From positions 1 through 64,000 of the forward strand of contig RHKY01000014.1 of the NCBI GenBank assembly GCA_008363385.1: a stretch of 64,000 bases of DNA, in the 5' to 3' direction. Within the stretch, counting starts at the first letter, position 1. Every line of letters starts with the position of its first letter. The DNA is from Acidobacteriota bacterium. GTDB taxonomy: Bacteria > Acidobacteriota > Thermoanaerobaculia > UBA5066. Below the pieces are notes generated by a model. The model ran no database searches. It was not told the DNA's origin and worked only from the letters and a program-made list of their open reading frames with translations. Both the position numbers and the translations under genes were made by a program. Of this stretch, positions 27,253-35,238 are shown piece after piece.

Positions 27253-27588
27253 TCAGGTCGTGGCGTCCTTCGGCGCCTCGCCCTCCGCAAGGACGCTGGC
27301 GACGGCGCTCTTGTTCATCTTGACCTTCACGGTGTCGGCGATCTTCACCCAGACGACGGCGTCCTCCACCTGAGCCACCGTGCCGTGGATCCCGCTCGAG
27401 GTGACGACGCGGTCCCCCTTCTTCAGCGCTCCGAGCATCTCGCGGGTCTTCTTCTGCTGCTTGCGCATCGGGCCGAGGATGAGCACCCAGTAGATGATGA
27501 AGAAGACGAGGAGGAACGGGACCATCTGCAGGAGGCCCTGCCCCATGGACGGGGTGGCCGCCGGCTGCTGGAGGAGGTCGAGGGTCAT
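27253..27588 (-). CDS. yajC: Preprotein translocase accessory subunit YajC
   Basis: This 111-residue single-pass membrane protein has one helix (MVPFLLVFFIIYWVLILGP) followed by the family hallmark MRKQQKKTREML and a small cytoplasmic beta domain (KKGDRVVTSSGIHGTVAQVED). YajC associates with SecDF. It overlaps the tgt stop by four bases (ATGA). The usual order tgt-yajC-secD-secF is interrupted here by the SbcD/SbcC-like pair. Confidence 0.96.
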   Translation of the reverse strand: MTLDLLQQPAATPSMGQGLLQMVPFLLVFFIIYWVLILGPMRKQQKKTREMLGALKKGDRVVTSSGIHGTVAQVEDAVVWVKIADTVKVKMNKSAVASVLAEGEAPKDATT

Positions 27589-28748
27589 GCGTCGTCCTTT
27601 CGCCCGGCGGCGGCGAGGACCGCCGCGGCCAGCGCCGGGAGCTGCCGGCGCTCGAGAGCCTCACGGATTCTCCGCATCAAGTCAAGGATCGCGTGGAGGT
27701 TGTGGAGCGTCAGCAGAGTCGCCGCGGTCGGCTCGCCCGCGAGGAAGAGGTGCCTCAGGTACGCCCGCGAGTGCCGCGAGCACGGAGGGCACGGGCAGCC
27801 CGGGTCGAGCGGCGACGGGTCCTCCCGGTGGCGGGCGTTGCGGATGACGAGCGTCCCGCCGTCCCGGAGGTAGGCGAGCCCGTGCCGCGCCGCCCGCGTC
27901 GGCAGGACGCAGTCGAACATGTCGAAGCCGTGGAGGACGGCGTGGACGAGGTCGTCCGGGCGCCCCACGCCCATCAGGTACCGCGGCCGGTCCACCGGCA
28001 GGAGCGGCCCGGTCCGCTCGACCGTCGCCCGCATCAGCTCCTTCGGCTCGCCCACCGAGACGCCGCCGCAGGCCATCCCCTCGAAGCCGAGGGCGGAGAG
28101 GGTGGCCGCGCTCTCGGCGCGGAGGTCCTCGTACATCCCCCCCTGGACGATGCCGAACTGCGCCCCCCGCGGCGGCTCCCCCGCGGCGGCGAGCCCCTCG
28201 CGGAACGACTGGAAGGCGTCGCGTCCCCGAAGGGCCCAACGGTGGGTCCGCTCCATCGAGGCGCGCGCCTCCTCCCGCGACACGCCCCACGGCGGGCACT
28301 CGTCGAGGACCATCGCGACGTCGACGCCGAGGTCGACGAGCTGGAGGGCGGCCGCACGCTCGGGCGTGAGCCGGTGCGGGCTCCCGTCGACGTGGCTCCG
28401 GAACAGGACGCCCTCCTCGGTCACCTTCCGCGTGGCGGCCAGCGAGAGCACCTGGAAGCCTCCGGAGTCGGTGAGGATCGGCCGCCTCCAGCCGGTGAAC
28501 CGGTGCAGGCCGCCGAGGCGTCGGATGACGTCTGTGCCCGGCCGGACCATCAGGTGGTAGGTGTTCGCCAGGACGATCGACGCGCCCAGCGCCTCGACGT
28601 CGTCGAAGCGGACCGCCTTGACGGTGCCGGCCGTCCCGACGGGCATGAACGCCGGCGTCTCCACGACGCCGTGGTCGAGTTGGAGCCGCCCCCTCCGGGC
28701 GGCACCGGAGGCGTCCCCGTCGCGGGCGAGGAGCTCGAATCGGAGCAC
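27585..28748 (-). CDS. tgt: tRNA-guanine transglycosylase
   Basis: This 387-residue enzyme exchanges guanine-34 of Asn/Asp/His/Tyr tRNAs for preQ1, an early step of queuosine formation. Landmarks are LTDSGGFQVLSL with catalytic Asp 94, FGIVQGGMYEDLR, GGVSVGEPKELM, the nucleophile region GFDMFDCVLPTRAARHG, and the zinc site CPCPPC followed by SRAYLRHLF. The start is taken as GTG 28748, matching the family N-terminus (LRFELLARDG). It heads the run tgt-yajC-nuclease-ATPase-secDF. No other queuosine gene is in the window. Confidence 0.96.
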   Translation of the reverse strand: MLRFELLARDGDASGAARRGRLQLDHGVVETPAFMPVGTAGTVKAVRFDDVEALGASIVLANTYHLMVRPGTDVIRRLGGLHRFTGWRRPILTDSGGFQVLSLAATRKVTEEGVLFRSHVDGSPHRLTPERAAALQLVDLGVDVAMVLDECPPWGVSREEARASMERTHRWALRGRDAFQSFREGLAAAGEPPRGAQFGIVQGGMYEDLRAESAATLSALGFEGMACGGVSVGEPKELMRATVERTGPLLPVDRPRYLMGVGRPDDLVHAVLHGFDMFDCVLPTRAARHGLAYLRDGGTLVIRNARHREDPSPLDPGCPCPPCSRHSRAYLRHLFLAGEPTAATLLTLHNLHAILDLMRRIREALERRQLPALAAAVLAAAGRKDDA

Positions 28749-28838
28749 GGCGCCTTGTACCACCGCCGGCCGAGGCGCGGAACCGGCGCGGCCCGCTCGG
28801 CACCGGCCCCGCCGCTCTCGCGACGCGGGCGCGGCGCG

Positions 28839-28867
28839 TTGACCGTCCGGGAGGCCGATGCTATGGT
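28839..28867 (+). promoter_or_regulatory. Sigma-70-type promoter of the FYDLN protein gene
   Basis: TTGACC (28839-28844) and TATGGT (28862-28867) are 17 bases apart. The predicted start point is about 18 bases before the ATG, with GAGGGGAG as ribosome site. Confidence 0.65.
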
Positions 28868-28891
28868 CCGGCGTCCTTTTGAGGGGAGCGA

Positions 28892-29221
28892 ATGCCGGAG
28901 CTCGGTAGCAAGCACACCTGTTTCCGCTGCGGAACGAAGTTCTACGATCTGAAGCGGACGCCCGTCCTCTGCCCGAAGTGCCAGGCGGACCAGAAGGACG
29001 CTCCCCCGCCCGCGACCTCCCCGGCGGCCCTGCAGGCCGCGCGGCGCGCCAAGCGGGACGAGTTCGCGGACCCCGACGTCTTCGAGCGGCGGACGGACGA
29101 GGAAGAGCTCGGCGGCGCCGAGGAGGAAGGGGGCCGGCCTCTCTCCGACGACGAGGAGCTGCCTCTCGGCGAGGGGACGTCCCTCGAGGGCCCCGAGTCG
29201 GAGAGCGAGGACGGCTACTAG
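28892..29221 (+). CDS. FYDLN-acid-type protein (TIGR02300-like)
   Basis: This 109-residue protein has an N-terminal zinc-ribbon-like half (CFRCGTKFYDLKRTPVLCPKC; Cys pairs at about 10-13 and 27-30) containing the diagnostic FYDL string. The C-terminal half is very acidic (DEEELGGAEEEGG, DDEELPLGEG, PESESEDGY). Proteins of this family are widespread in Proteobacteria and relatives, and their role is unknown. A good promoter and ribosome site lie just upstream. The folK gene follows at 35 bases on the same strand. Confidence 0.85.
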   Translation: MPELGSKHTCFRCGTKFYDLKRTPVLCPKCQADQKDAPPPATSPAALQAARRAKRDEFADPDVFERRTDEEELGGAEEEGGRPLSDDEELPLGEGTSLEGPESESEDGY

Positions 29222-29255
29222 CGTCGGAGACGCCTCCCTCCCGCCGGCGGTCGAC

Positions 29256-29738
29256 GTGGCGATCGGCCTGGGCGGGAACTCGGACGGCACTCGTCGCGCC
29301 CTCTCGGTCGCGGTCGCTTCCCTCTCCGGGACCCTGGACGCCCTGCGGGTCTCGGCGCTCTACCGGACGGCTCCCGTCGGAGGGCCGGAGCAGCCCGACT
29401 TCTGGAACGCCGTGGCCGTCGGCCGGACGAGGCTCCCGGCCCGGGCGCTCCTGGCGCGCCTGCTGCGTCTGGAGCGCTCCCTGGGCCGCAGGCGCCGCGG
29501 CGCGGATCGCAACGGGCCCCGCGTCCTGGACCTCGACCTCCTCCTCTACGGCGGCGCGACGCTCGACGACCGGCCGCTGCGCGTGCCGCACCCGCGGCTC
29601 TTCGAGAGGCGCTTCGTCCTCGCCCCGCTCGCCGAGCTGGCGCCCGGATGGGTCGTCCCGGGCACCGGGCGGAGCGTCGCGTCGCTCCTGGACGCCGCGC
29701 CGGCGGCGCGCGTCGAGCCGGCCGGTCGGATCGCGTGA
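29256..29738 (+). CDS. folK: 2-amino-4-hydroxy-6-hydroxymethyldihydropteridine pyrophosphokinase
   Basis: This 160-residue HPPK transfers pyrophosphate from ATP to the pterin in folate synthesis. Seen are the N-terminal AIGLGGNSDG, the SALYRTAPVGGPEQPDFWNAV segment that binds substrate, LERSLGRRRR and the metal/pterin-binding GPRVLDLDLLLYGG, then VPHPRLFERRFVLAPLAEL. Length and motifs match the family. The start is GTG 29256. Its stop overlaps the next gene's GTG (GTGA), so it is translationally coupled to the histidine kinase, an unusual pairing. Confidence 0.95.
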   Translation: MAIGLGGNSDGTRRALSVAVASLSGTLDALRVSALYRTAPVGGPEQPDFWNAVAVGRTRLPARALLARLLRLERSLGRRRRGADRNGPRVLDLDLLLYGGATLDDRPLRVPHPRLFERRFVLAPLAELAPGWVVPGTGRSVASLLDAAPAARVEPAGRIA

Positions 29739-31771
29739 GCTCCTCCTCCCCCTCCTCGCCCGGCCTGACGAGGCCGCGGGACTCCGGGACGCAGCGGCGC
29801 CTGTCGACGATGATCGCCCTGCCGGCCGCGCGCGGGCGCTTCGCCTCGATCGTGGCGGCCCGCGCCCTGGTCCCCGCCGGCGCGGCGGTGGTGACGGTGG
29901 CCGCCGTCGCCGTCGGGCTCGCCGCGGCGGAGGCGTCGCGGGCGGCGCAGGAGGTGGCGCAGGCCCGGATGGTGGCGGCGAGCTCGCTCCTCCGCCGCGA
30001 GGTCGCCTCCTGGGTCTCGCTCGTGAGGAGGCTCGCCGCCGAGCCGAGCCTCTCGACCGCCGCCCGCGAGCACGCCGTCGGCAGGCGGGGGGAGCGGCTC
30101 TCTCCCGAGGAGGTCTCCGAGCTGGGGTCGCGGCTCTCCCCCTCGGGGCTCCTGGCGCCGGAGTCCGAGGCCTCGGCCTGGCTGAGGGCCGCCGTGGCCG
30201 CCGAGCCGGGGATCCGGGCGGCCGTCCTCGCCGAGTCTTCCGGCGTCGCGGTCGCCGGGACGAGCCCGGGCCGCGCGGCCGTCCTCTCCGGCTGGCCCTG
30301 GTGGGGGGCCGCGCTCGCCGAAGGGGCCGCGGTCGCCCTGCCGGGCGCCTCGCCGGGGCTGCCGGAGGACGAGCTCGTCGTCGCGGCCGCCCTCCCGGAG
30401 CCGGCCCCGGGAGCTCCGCCCGGCGTCCTCGTCCTGCACGTCTCCCTGGACGAGGTCGCCTCCCGGCTGGAGGCCCTCGGACCCGGGACCCCGAGCGGCT
30501 CCGGCCTGGCGTTCCTGGACGCCTTCGGCGGCCGGCTCGTCCGCGGCCAGGCTCCGGCGCCGGAGATCCTCCCCCCCGCCGGGTCGCGCGGAGCCGGCCC
30601 GGCGGCCCCGGTCCTGACCGGCGGGGTGGCCCTGGCTCGCGCGCCCCTCGGCAACGGGGTCCCGCTCGACCAGCTCTCGATCGTCGCCACCGTCCCCACC
30701 GGCCGCCTCGCGGCGGTCAAACGGGCGGCGGGCCCGATCGGCGTCGCGGCGCTCCTGGCCGGCGCCGTCGCCACGCTGCTCCTCCTCCCGTACCTCCTCC
30801 GGGCCGGTCGGGACCTCTCGGCTCTCGTGACGTTCGCCCGGCGGACCGGCGCCGGGGAGGCGGCCGCGCCGCCCCCGGTCGAGCGGGGCGACGAGGTCGG
30901 GACGCTCGGGCGCGCGCTGGTGGCCTCGCTCGAGAGCCTCCGGACGTCCCGGGTGGAGCTGGAGCGAGCGAAGCGGACGCTGGAGGAGCGCGTCGCCGAG
31001 CGGACGGCCGAGCTGAACCGCGTCAACGCCGAGCTGAAGAAGCGGGCCGAGGAGCTCGCGATCGCCTCGCGGGCCAAGGACGAGTTCCTGACGTCCATCT
31101 CGCACGAGCTGAGGACGCCGCTCAACTCGATCATCGGCTTCACGCAGCTGGTGCGCGACGGGCTCGCGGAGTCGCCCGCCGAGGCCGACTCGTTCCTCGA
31201 CCAGGTCCTCTCCGCCTCGCGCCACCTCCTGAGCCTGATCAACGACGTCCTCGACCTGGCCAAGCTCGAGGCGGGCAAGGTCGTCCTCGAGATGGCCGAG
31301 CTCTCCCCCGCGGAGGTGGCCCAGGAGGCGGTGGCCATGGTCGAGGCGCTCGTGCGGGAGAAGGGGCTCGAGCTGCGCTGCGAGGTGGCGGAGGAGCTCC
31401 CGGCCGCGCGGGCGGACCGCGTCCGGCTCCGGCAGGTCCTCCTGAACCTCCTGCAGAACGCGGTGAAGTTCACGGAGAAGGGGCAGGTCGTCCTCCGCGT
31501 GAGGGCGAGCGACGGCCGCCGCCGGGTCCTCTTCGAGGTGGAGGACTCCGGGATCGGCATCCCCGAGGAGAAGCGCGCGCTCGTCTTCGAGAAGTTCATC
31601 CAGGCCGAGGCGGGGACGACGCGGCGGTTCGGGGGAACCGGCCTCGGCCTGCCGATCTCGCGCCTCCTCGTCGAGGCGATGGGGGGCAAGATCGGCCTGG
31701 AGCCGGGGCCGCGGGGCGCCGGGACGCGCGTCTGGTTCACCGTCCCGACGCCCGGGCTCGAGGGGCGGTAG
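29735..31771 (+). CDS. Membrane sensor histidine kinase
   Basis: This kinase of about 678 residues has a first membrane helix (ALVPAGAAVVTVAAVAVGLAAAE), an extracytoplasmic sensor region of about 270 residues with no family I can name, and a second helix (IGVAALLAGAVATLLLLPYLL). A HAMP-like linker and coiled coil follow (LERAKRTLEERVAERTAELN), then HisKA with SHELRTPLN (His 457 from the GTG) and HATPase_c with the N-box LLNLLQNAVKFTEKG, EDSGIGIPEE and GGTGLGLPISRLLV. All catalytic boxes look intact. No response regulator is adjacent. The start is GTG 29735 overlapping folK; an ATG at 29810 is the alternative. Confidence 0.92.
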   Translation: MSSSSPSSPGLTRPRDSGTQRRLSTMIALPAARGRFASIVAARALVPAGAAVVTVAAVAVGLAAAEASRAAQEVAQARMVAASSLLRREVASWVSLVRRLAAEPSLSTAAREHAVGRRGERLSPEEVSELGSRLSPSGLLAPESEASAWLRAAVAAEPGIRAAVLAESSGVAVAGTSPGRAAVLSGWPWWGAALAEGAAVALPGASPGLPEDELVVAAALPEPAPGAPPGVLVLHVSLDEVASRLEALGPGTPSGSGLAFLDAFGGRLVRGQAPAPEILPPAGSRGAGPAAPVLTGGVALARAPLGNGVPLDQLSIVATVPTGRLAAVKRAAGPIGVAALLAGAVATLLLLPYLLRAGRDLSALVTFARRTGAGEAAAPPPVERGDEVGTLGRALVASLESLRTSRVELERAKRTLEERVAERTAELNRVNAELKKRAEELAIASRAKDEFLTSISHELRTPLNSIIGFTQLVRDGLAESPAEADSFLDQVLSASRHLLSLINDVLDLAKLEAGKVVLEMAELSPAEVAQEAVAMVEALVREKGLELRCEVAEELPAARADRVRLRQVLLNLLQNAVKFTEKGQVVLRVRASDGRRRVLFEVEDSGIGIPEEKRALVFEKFIQAEAGTTRRFGGTGLGLPISRLLVEAMGGKIGLEPGPRGAGTRVWFTVPTPGLEGR

Positions 31772-31787
31772 GCCCCGCCCGGCCGCG

Positions 31788-32708
31788 TCAGCCCGCGGGC
31801 GGCGCGGACGGGCCCCGGGGCTCGAAGCGGAGCTGGTCCCCGGCCAGCGTCACGCGCGTCCCCGGAGGGACCGACGTCGTGAGCCAGACGCTCCCGCCGA
31901 TCACGCTCCCCCGGCCGATCACGGTCTCTCCCCCCAGGATCGTCGCCTCGGCGTAGATGACGACGTCGTCCTCCACCGTCGGGTGGCGCTTGGCGCCGCG
32001 GATCAGCTTTCCCCTCTCGTCCTTCGGGAAGGAGAGGGCCCCGAGCGTGACGCCCTGGTAGAGCTTCACCCGGTCGCCGATGTCGGTCGTCTCCCCGACG
32101 ACGACGCCCGTGCCGTGGTCGACGAAGAAGCTCCGGCCGATCCGCGCCCCGGGGTGGATGTCGATGCCGGTCTCGTTGTGGGCGAACTCCGACAGGATCC
32201 GGGGGACGAGCGGCACGTCCAGGAGGTGGAGCTCGTGGGCGATCCGGTGCGTGAAGACCGCCTTGACGCCCGGGTACGCCAGGACGATCTCGTCCAGGCC
32301 CGAAGCCGCCGGGTCCCCGTCGTACGCGGCCTGCACGTCCTCCTCGATCCGTCCGGCGACCTCGGGCAGGCGCTCGAAGAGCGTCGCGACGATCTCGCGG
32401 GCCTCGGCGGAGCCGCCCCCGCGGCCGGCGATGGCCTTCTCCACCTGCGGCGTCAGGCGGAGGTGGATCCGGAACAGCACGTCGCCGAGGTGGTCGCGGA
32501 GGTTGTCGCGGTAGAGGAGCGTCTCGCCGAAGTAGCCCGGGTAGACGACCTCCTGGAACAGCCGCAGGATCTCGATGATCTCCCGCTTCTGCGGGCGCGG
32601 AGGGTCTCCCACGGCCGAGAGCCGCCAGCGCCCCTCGACGCCGCCGACGTACCGGTCGATCGCCCGCCGGAGGCGCTGGCCCGTCTCCTCCTCGCGCGGC
32701 CGGCTCAT
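31788..32708 (-). CDS. cysE: Serine O-acetyltransferase
   Basis: This 306-residue enzyme acetylates serine in cysteine synthesis. It has the N-terminal helical SAT domain (about 20-170) and a C-terminal left-handed beta-helix of hexapeptide repeats ([65 protein letters not shown]). The catalytic His/Asp dyad lies in FVDHGTG. It is the longer 300-residue type seen outside enterobacteria. It is convergent with the histidine kinase gene and follows the TPR protein gene by 31 bases. Confidence 0.94.
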   Translation of the reverse strand: MSRPREEETGQRLRRAIDRYVGGVEGRWRLSAVGDPPRPQKREIIEILRLFQEVVYPGYFGETLLYRDNLRDHLGDVLFRIHLRLTPQVEKAIAGRGGGSAEAREIVATLFERLPEVAGRIEEDVQAAYDGDPAASGLDEIVLAYPGVKAVFTHRIAHELHLLDVPLVPRILSEFAHNETGIDIHPGARIGRSFFVDHGTGVVVGETTDIGDRVKLYQGVTLGALSFPKDERGKLIRGAKRHPTVEDDVVIYAEATILGGETVIGRGSVIGGSVWLTTSVPPGTRVTLAGDQLRFEPRGPSAPPAG

Positions 32709-32739
32709 CCGCGGGGCGCCTCCCCGGCGCGCGCGGGCT

Positions 32740-33648
32740 TCACGGCCGCGCCCACGACGCGAGGAGGGCGCGCGCGTCCTCCTGGGCGCGTGCGTCCTCG
32801 ACGGCCCACTCGGCCGCCGGCGTGTCCGCGATCAGGGCCTGGAGCATCGCCCGGGCCTCTCCCCGCGAGGCCTTCTCGTAGTCGTACAGGGCCTCGGCGA
32901 GGTAGAGGCGGTTGATGAAGTGGCGCGGGGCGAGCTCGACGGCCCGCCTCAGGTTCGAGAGCGCCTTCTCGCGCGACGCCCAGCCGGTGAGGAACGGGAC
33001 GGCGGGCGTCTGGTGGTGCAGGCGCCCGAGGACGCGGTGGCCGCCGGCGTCGTCGAACGCCGGGTCGAGCGCGATGGCCGCCTCGCAGTAGTCCCGGATC
33101 TTGCCCGCCGCTCCCTGCTTGACCGCCGCCATCTTCCCGAACGCCAGCGACCACTTGCCCCAGTCCACGGCCGCCCAGAGGAAGCTGGCGAGCGCGTCCG
33201 GGCGGCCCTTCACGAAGGGGACCAGCTGCGGCGGCGTCGCGTCCGAGAGCGACCGTCCGGCCGTGGCGGACGCCTGGCGCCGGATCTCCGCCAGGGCGTC
33301 CTCGCCGACGCGCTTCCCCTCTTCGAAGATCGCCTTCTTCCTCTCGAGGTCGGAGGTCGTGTACTCCCCCTTGAAGTAGAGCGCCCGCATCAGCCGCCAG
33401 CGCGCCGCCAGCGACGTCGGGTCCGAAGAGAGCGCCCTCCGGTAGGAGGCGAGACACGCCTCGATCGGCGCCTCGAGCGCCGTCCCCCCCTTCGCCCCCT
33501 CGGCGCGGCCTGCCCAGAGCCGGTCTCCCTCCTCGAGGGCGGCGGCGGCGCCGGGCGTCTCGGCCCGGGCGGGAGCGGCGCCGACGGCGGCGCCGGAGAC
33601 GAGCAACGCCACGGAGACGGGGACGGGACCTCTGACCGATCGCGTCAT
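32740..33648 (-). CDS. Periplasmic TPR-type protein (TatT-like)
   Basis: This 302-residue protein has a signal peptide ([22 protein letters not shown]) and a helical body with TPR-like pairs ([62 protein letters not shown]). The arrangement, including [27 protein letters not shown], is similar to TatT, the TPR subunit of some TRAP transporters in spirochaetes. No TRAP permease gene is nearby, so the role is open. A TATCAT box lies nine bases before its ATG (33648). The cysE gene follows on the same strand. Confidence 0.7.
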   Translation of the reverse strand: MTRSVRGPVPVSVALLVSGAAVGAAPARAETPGAAAALEEGDRLWAGRAEGAKGGTALEAPIEACLASYRRALSSDPTSLAARWRLMRALYFKGEYTTSDLERKKAIFEEGKRVGEDALAEIRRQASATAGRSLSDATPPQLVPFVKGRPDALASFLWAAVDWGKWSLAFGKMAAVKQGAAGKIRDYCEAAIALDPAFDDAGGHRVLGRLHHQTPAVPFLTGWASREKALSNLRRAVELAPRHFINRLYLAEALYDYEKASRGEARAMLQALIADTPAAEWAVEDARAQEDARALLASWARP

Positions 33649-33657
33649 GGCTCCAGG

Positions 33658-33663
33658 ATGATA
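33658..33663 (-). promoter_or_regulatory. Candidate -10 box (TATCAT) of the TPR gene
   Basis: TATCAT on the minus strand ends nine bases before the ATG at 33648, fitting the leaderless-promoter pattern. No clear -35 box is visible. Confidence 0.35.
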
Positions 33664-33738
33664 GGCGAGCCGGTCCGCCTACAATCCCCTGGCTCGGATC
33701 TTGCGGCCGACGCCGCCGGCCGACCACGAGGTGCCGAC

Positions 33739-34065
33739 ATGGCCGACCCCAGCCCGAAGCCCGAAGCCCCGACGCCGCTCCACGTGTCGATGGACGACCC
33801 GGTCGCCACCGGCGTCTACGTCAACTTCGCGAACATCATCCACAACCCCGCGGAGTTCGTGCTCGACTTCGGCCGGGTCGTCCCCGGACGGGCGGACGTG
33901 AGGATCCTCTCCCGGGTCCTCACCACTCCGTTCCACGCCAAGCAGCTGCTCAACGCCCTCGCCCAGAACGTCGCCCTCTACGAGAAGACGTTCGGCGCGA
34001 TCCGGACCGATTTCGAGACCGCGCGACCCGAGGCGGCCCCTCCCGCCCCGGGCCGTCCCAACTGA
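33739..34065 (+). CDS. DUF3467 family protein
   Basis: This 108-residue cytoplasmic protein matches DUF3467: YVNFANIIHNPAEFVLDFGRVVPGR, then ADVRILSRVLTTPFHAKQLLNALAQNVALYEKTFG. The family is small, conserved and uncharacterised, and is common in Deltaproteobacteria, Acidobacteria and Bacteroidota. The ATG at 33739 follows CACGAGGTGCCGAC, giving a modest ribosome site; an in-frame extension upstream is Arg-rich noise. It is followed 43 bases later by the thioredoxin-like gene. Confidence 0.88.
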   Translation: MADPSPKPEAPTPLHVSMDDPVATGVYVNFANIIHNPAEFVLDFGRVVPGRADVRILSRVLTTPFHAKQLLNALAQNVALYEKTFGAIRTDFETARPEAAPPAPGRPN

Positions 34066-34108
34066 AGGGCGCCCTCCGCGCGCCCGGCCACCAGGAGACC
34101 GCCTGCCC

Positions 34109-34636
34109 GTGCGACCCCTCACGCCCGTCCTGGCCTTCGCCCTCCTCGCCGCCGCGCTGCCCGTCATCGCGGAGGGGCCTCCCGCCAAGCCCGGCAAGCC
34201 CGCCAAGCCCGCCAAGCCCGCTGCCACCGCCGCCGAGCCGGTCTACGACCCGAACCTGTCGGGTCCCAAGGCGCTCGAGGCAGCCGCTCAGGCAGCCTTC
34301 CGGTCGGGCCGGCGGCTCTTCGTGAACTTCGGGACGAACGACTGCGCGGCGTGCCGCGTCGTCAACGACGTGATGCACGAGCCCCAGTTCTTCGAGGCCT
34401 TCGTCGAGCAGTTCGTCCCGGTCTTCATCGACGTCACCCCGGGGACGAAGAACGCCGAGCTCCTGGGGCCTTACGGCATCGACCGGACCCGCGGGCTCCC
34501 CGCCTGCGCGTACTTCGATTCCGACGGCACCCCGCTGGAGGTCGACAAGAGCGGCGAGCTGGCCGCGGCGGCCGGCCGCGGCAAGGAGGCGGTCCGGGAG
34601 TACCTCCTGAAGCGCTTCCGGACGAAGGCGGAGTAG
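34109..34636 (+). CDS. Periplasmic thioredoxin-like protein
   Basis: This 175-residue protein has a signal peptide (TPVLAFALLAAALPVIAEG), a Lys/Pro/Ala repeat linker (KPGKPAKPAKPA) and a thioredoxin fold (about 45-170). It contains FVNFGTNDCAACRVVNDVMHE, where CAAC is the redox-active CxxC pair, the cis-Pro region RTRGLPACAYFDSDG, and a terminal helix. The fold resembles DsbD-gamma or DUF255-type thioredoxins. A disulfide reductase or isomerase role outside the cytoplasm is inferred. The start is GTG 34109 with AGGAG upstream. Confidence 0.85.
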   Translation: MRPLTPVLAFALLAAALPVIAEGPPAKPGKPAKPAKPAATAAEPVYDPNLSGPKALEAAAQAAFRSGRRLFVNFGTNDCAACRVVNDVMHEPQFFEAFVEQFVPVFIDVTPGTKNAELLGPYGIDRTRGLPACAYFDSDGTPLEVDKSGELAAAAGRGKEAVREYLLKRFRTKAE

Positions 34637-34689
34637 GCCCCGGACCCGCCTCCGCCCCGCGCGGCCCCGCCGGTGGCAGAATGCGGGCA

Positions 34690-35238
34690 GTGCTCGACCC
34701 CGATCCCGGCGACCTCGTCCTCGCGGCCGGAGGCGACTCCGCGGCGCTCGGGCGGCTGCTGGGCCGCTGGAAGCAGCTCGTGTACGGCGTCTTCGAGCGC
34801 TGGGAAGAGCCCTCCGCCGCCGCGGAGGCCACGGTGCAGCTCTTCGTGGAGGCCCTCGAGAAGGCCGGCTCGTACGACCCGTCGGTGCCGTTCCGGGAGT
34901 GGCTCTTTTCGGCCGCATTCCGCCGTTTCCGGGAGGCCCGCCCGGTCGAGCAGGTCCCCCTCGCCCGCCTGCGGGAGTCGAGCGCTGCCCGGACCGCCTT
35001 CCTGCGCTCGGCGGTCGCCGCGCTCCCGCCCCGGGGCCGGGCGCTCTTCCTCTTCACACGGGTGGCCCGGCTCCCCCTCCCGGTGGCGGCTGCCGCCACA
35101 GGCCTCGACGAGGCCGGGTCCCGTGCGGCGCTCGTCTCGGCGATGGAGGAGCTCTCCCGCCGGCTGGCTCCCCTCCTCGAGCTGCTCCCGGAGGCGACGA
35201 GCCCCGTCACGCCCCCAAGGGCCGGGGAGCCCGCGTGA
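34690..35238 (+). CDS. ECF-type RNA polymerase sigma factor (divergent)
   Basis: This protein of about 182 residues shows the two conserved ECF regions. Region 2 spans about 8-85 (ALGRLLGRWKQLVYGVFERW, ATVQLFVEALEKAGSYDPSVPFREWLFSAAFRRFREAR). Region 4 spans about 105-165 (AVAALPPRGRALFLFTRVARLPLPVAAAATGLDE). Motifs are degenerate compared with classical ECFs, so the promoter specificity cannot be guessed. It is coupled by GTGA to a zinc-finger, membrane-spanning protein, the usual ECF/anti-sigma layout. I prefer GTG 34690 because CAGAAT ends seven bases upstream; the ATG at 34681 overlaps that box and is the alternative. Confidence 0.75.
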   Translation: MLDPDPGDLVLAAGGDSAALGRLLGRWKQLVYGVFERWEEPSAAAEATVQLFVEALEKAGSYDPSVPFREWLFSAAFRRFREARPVEQVPLARLRESSAARTAFLRSAVAALPPRGRALFLFTRVARLPLPVAAAATGLDEAGSRAALVSAMEELSRRLAPLLELLPEATSPVTPPRAGEPA

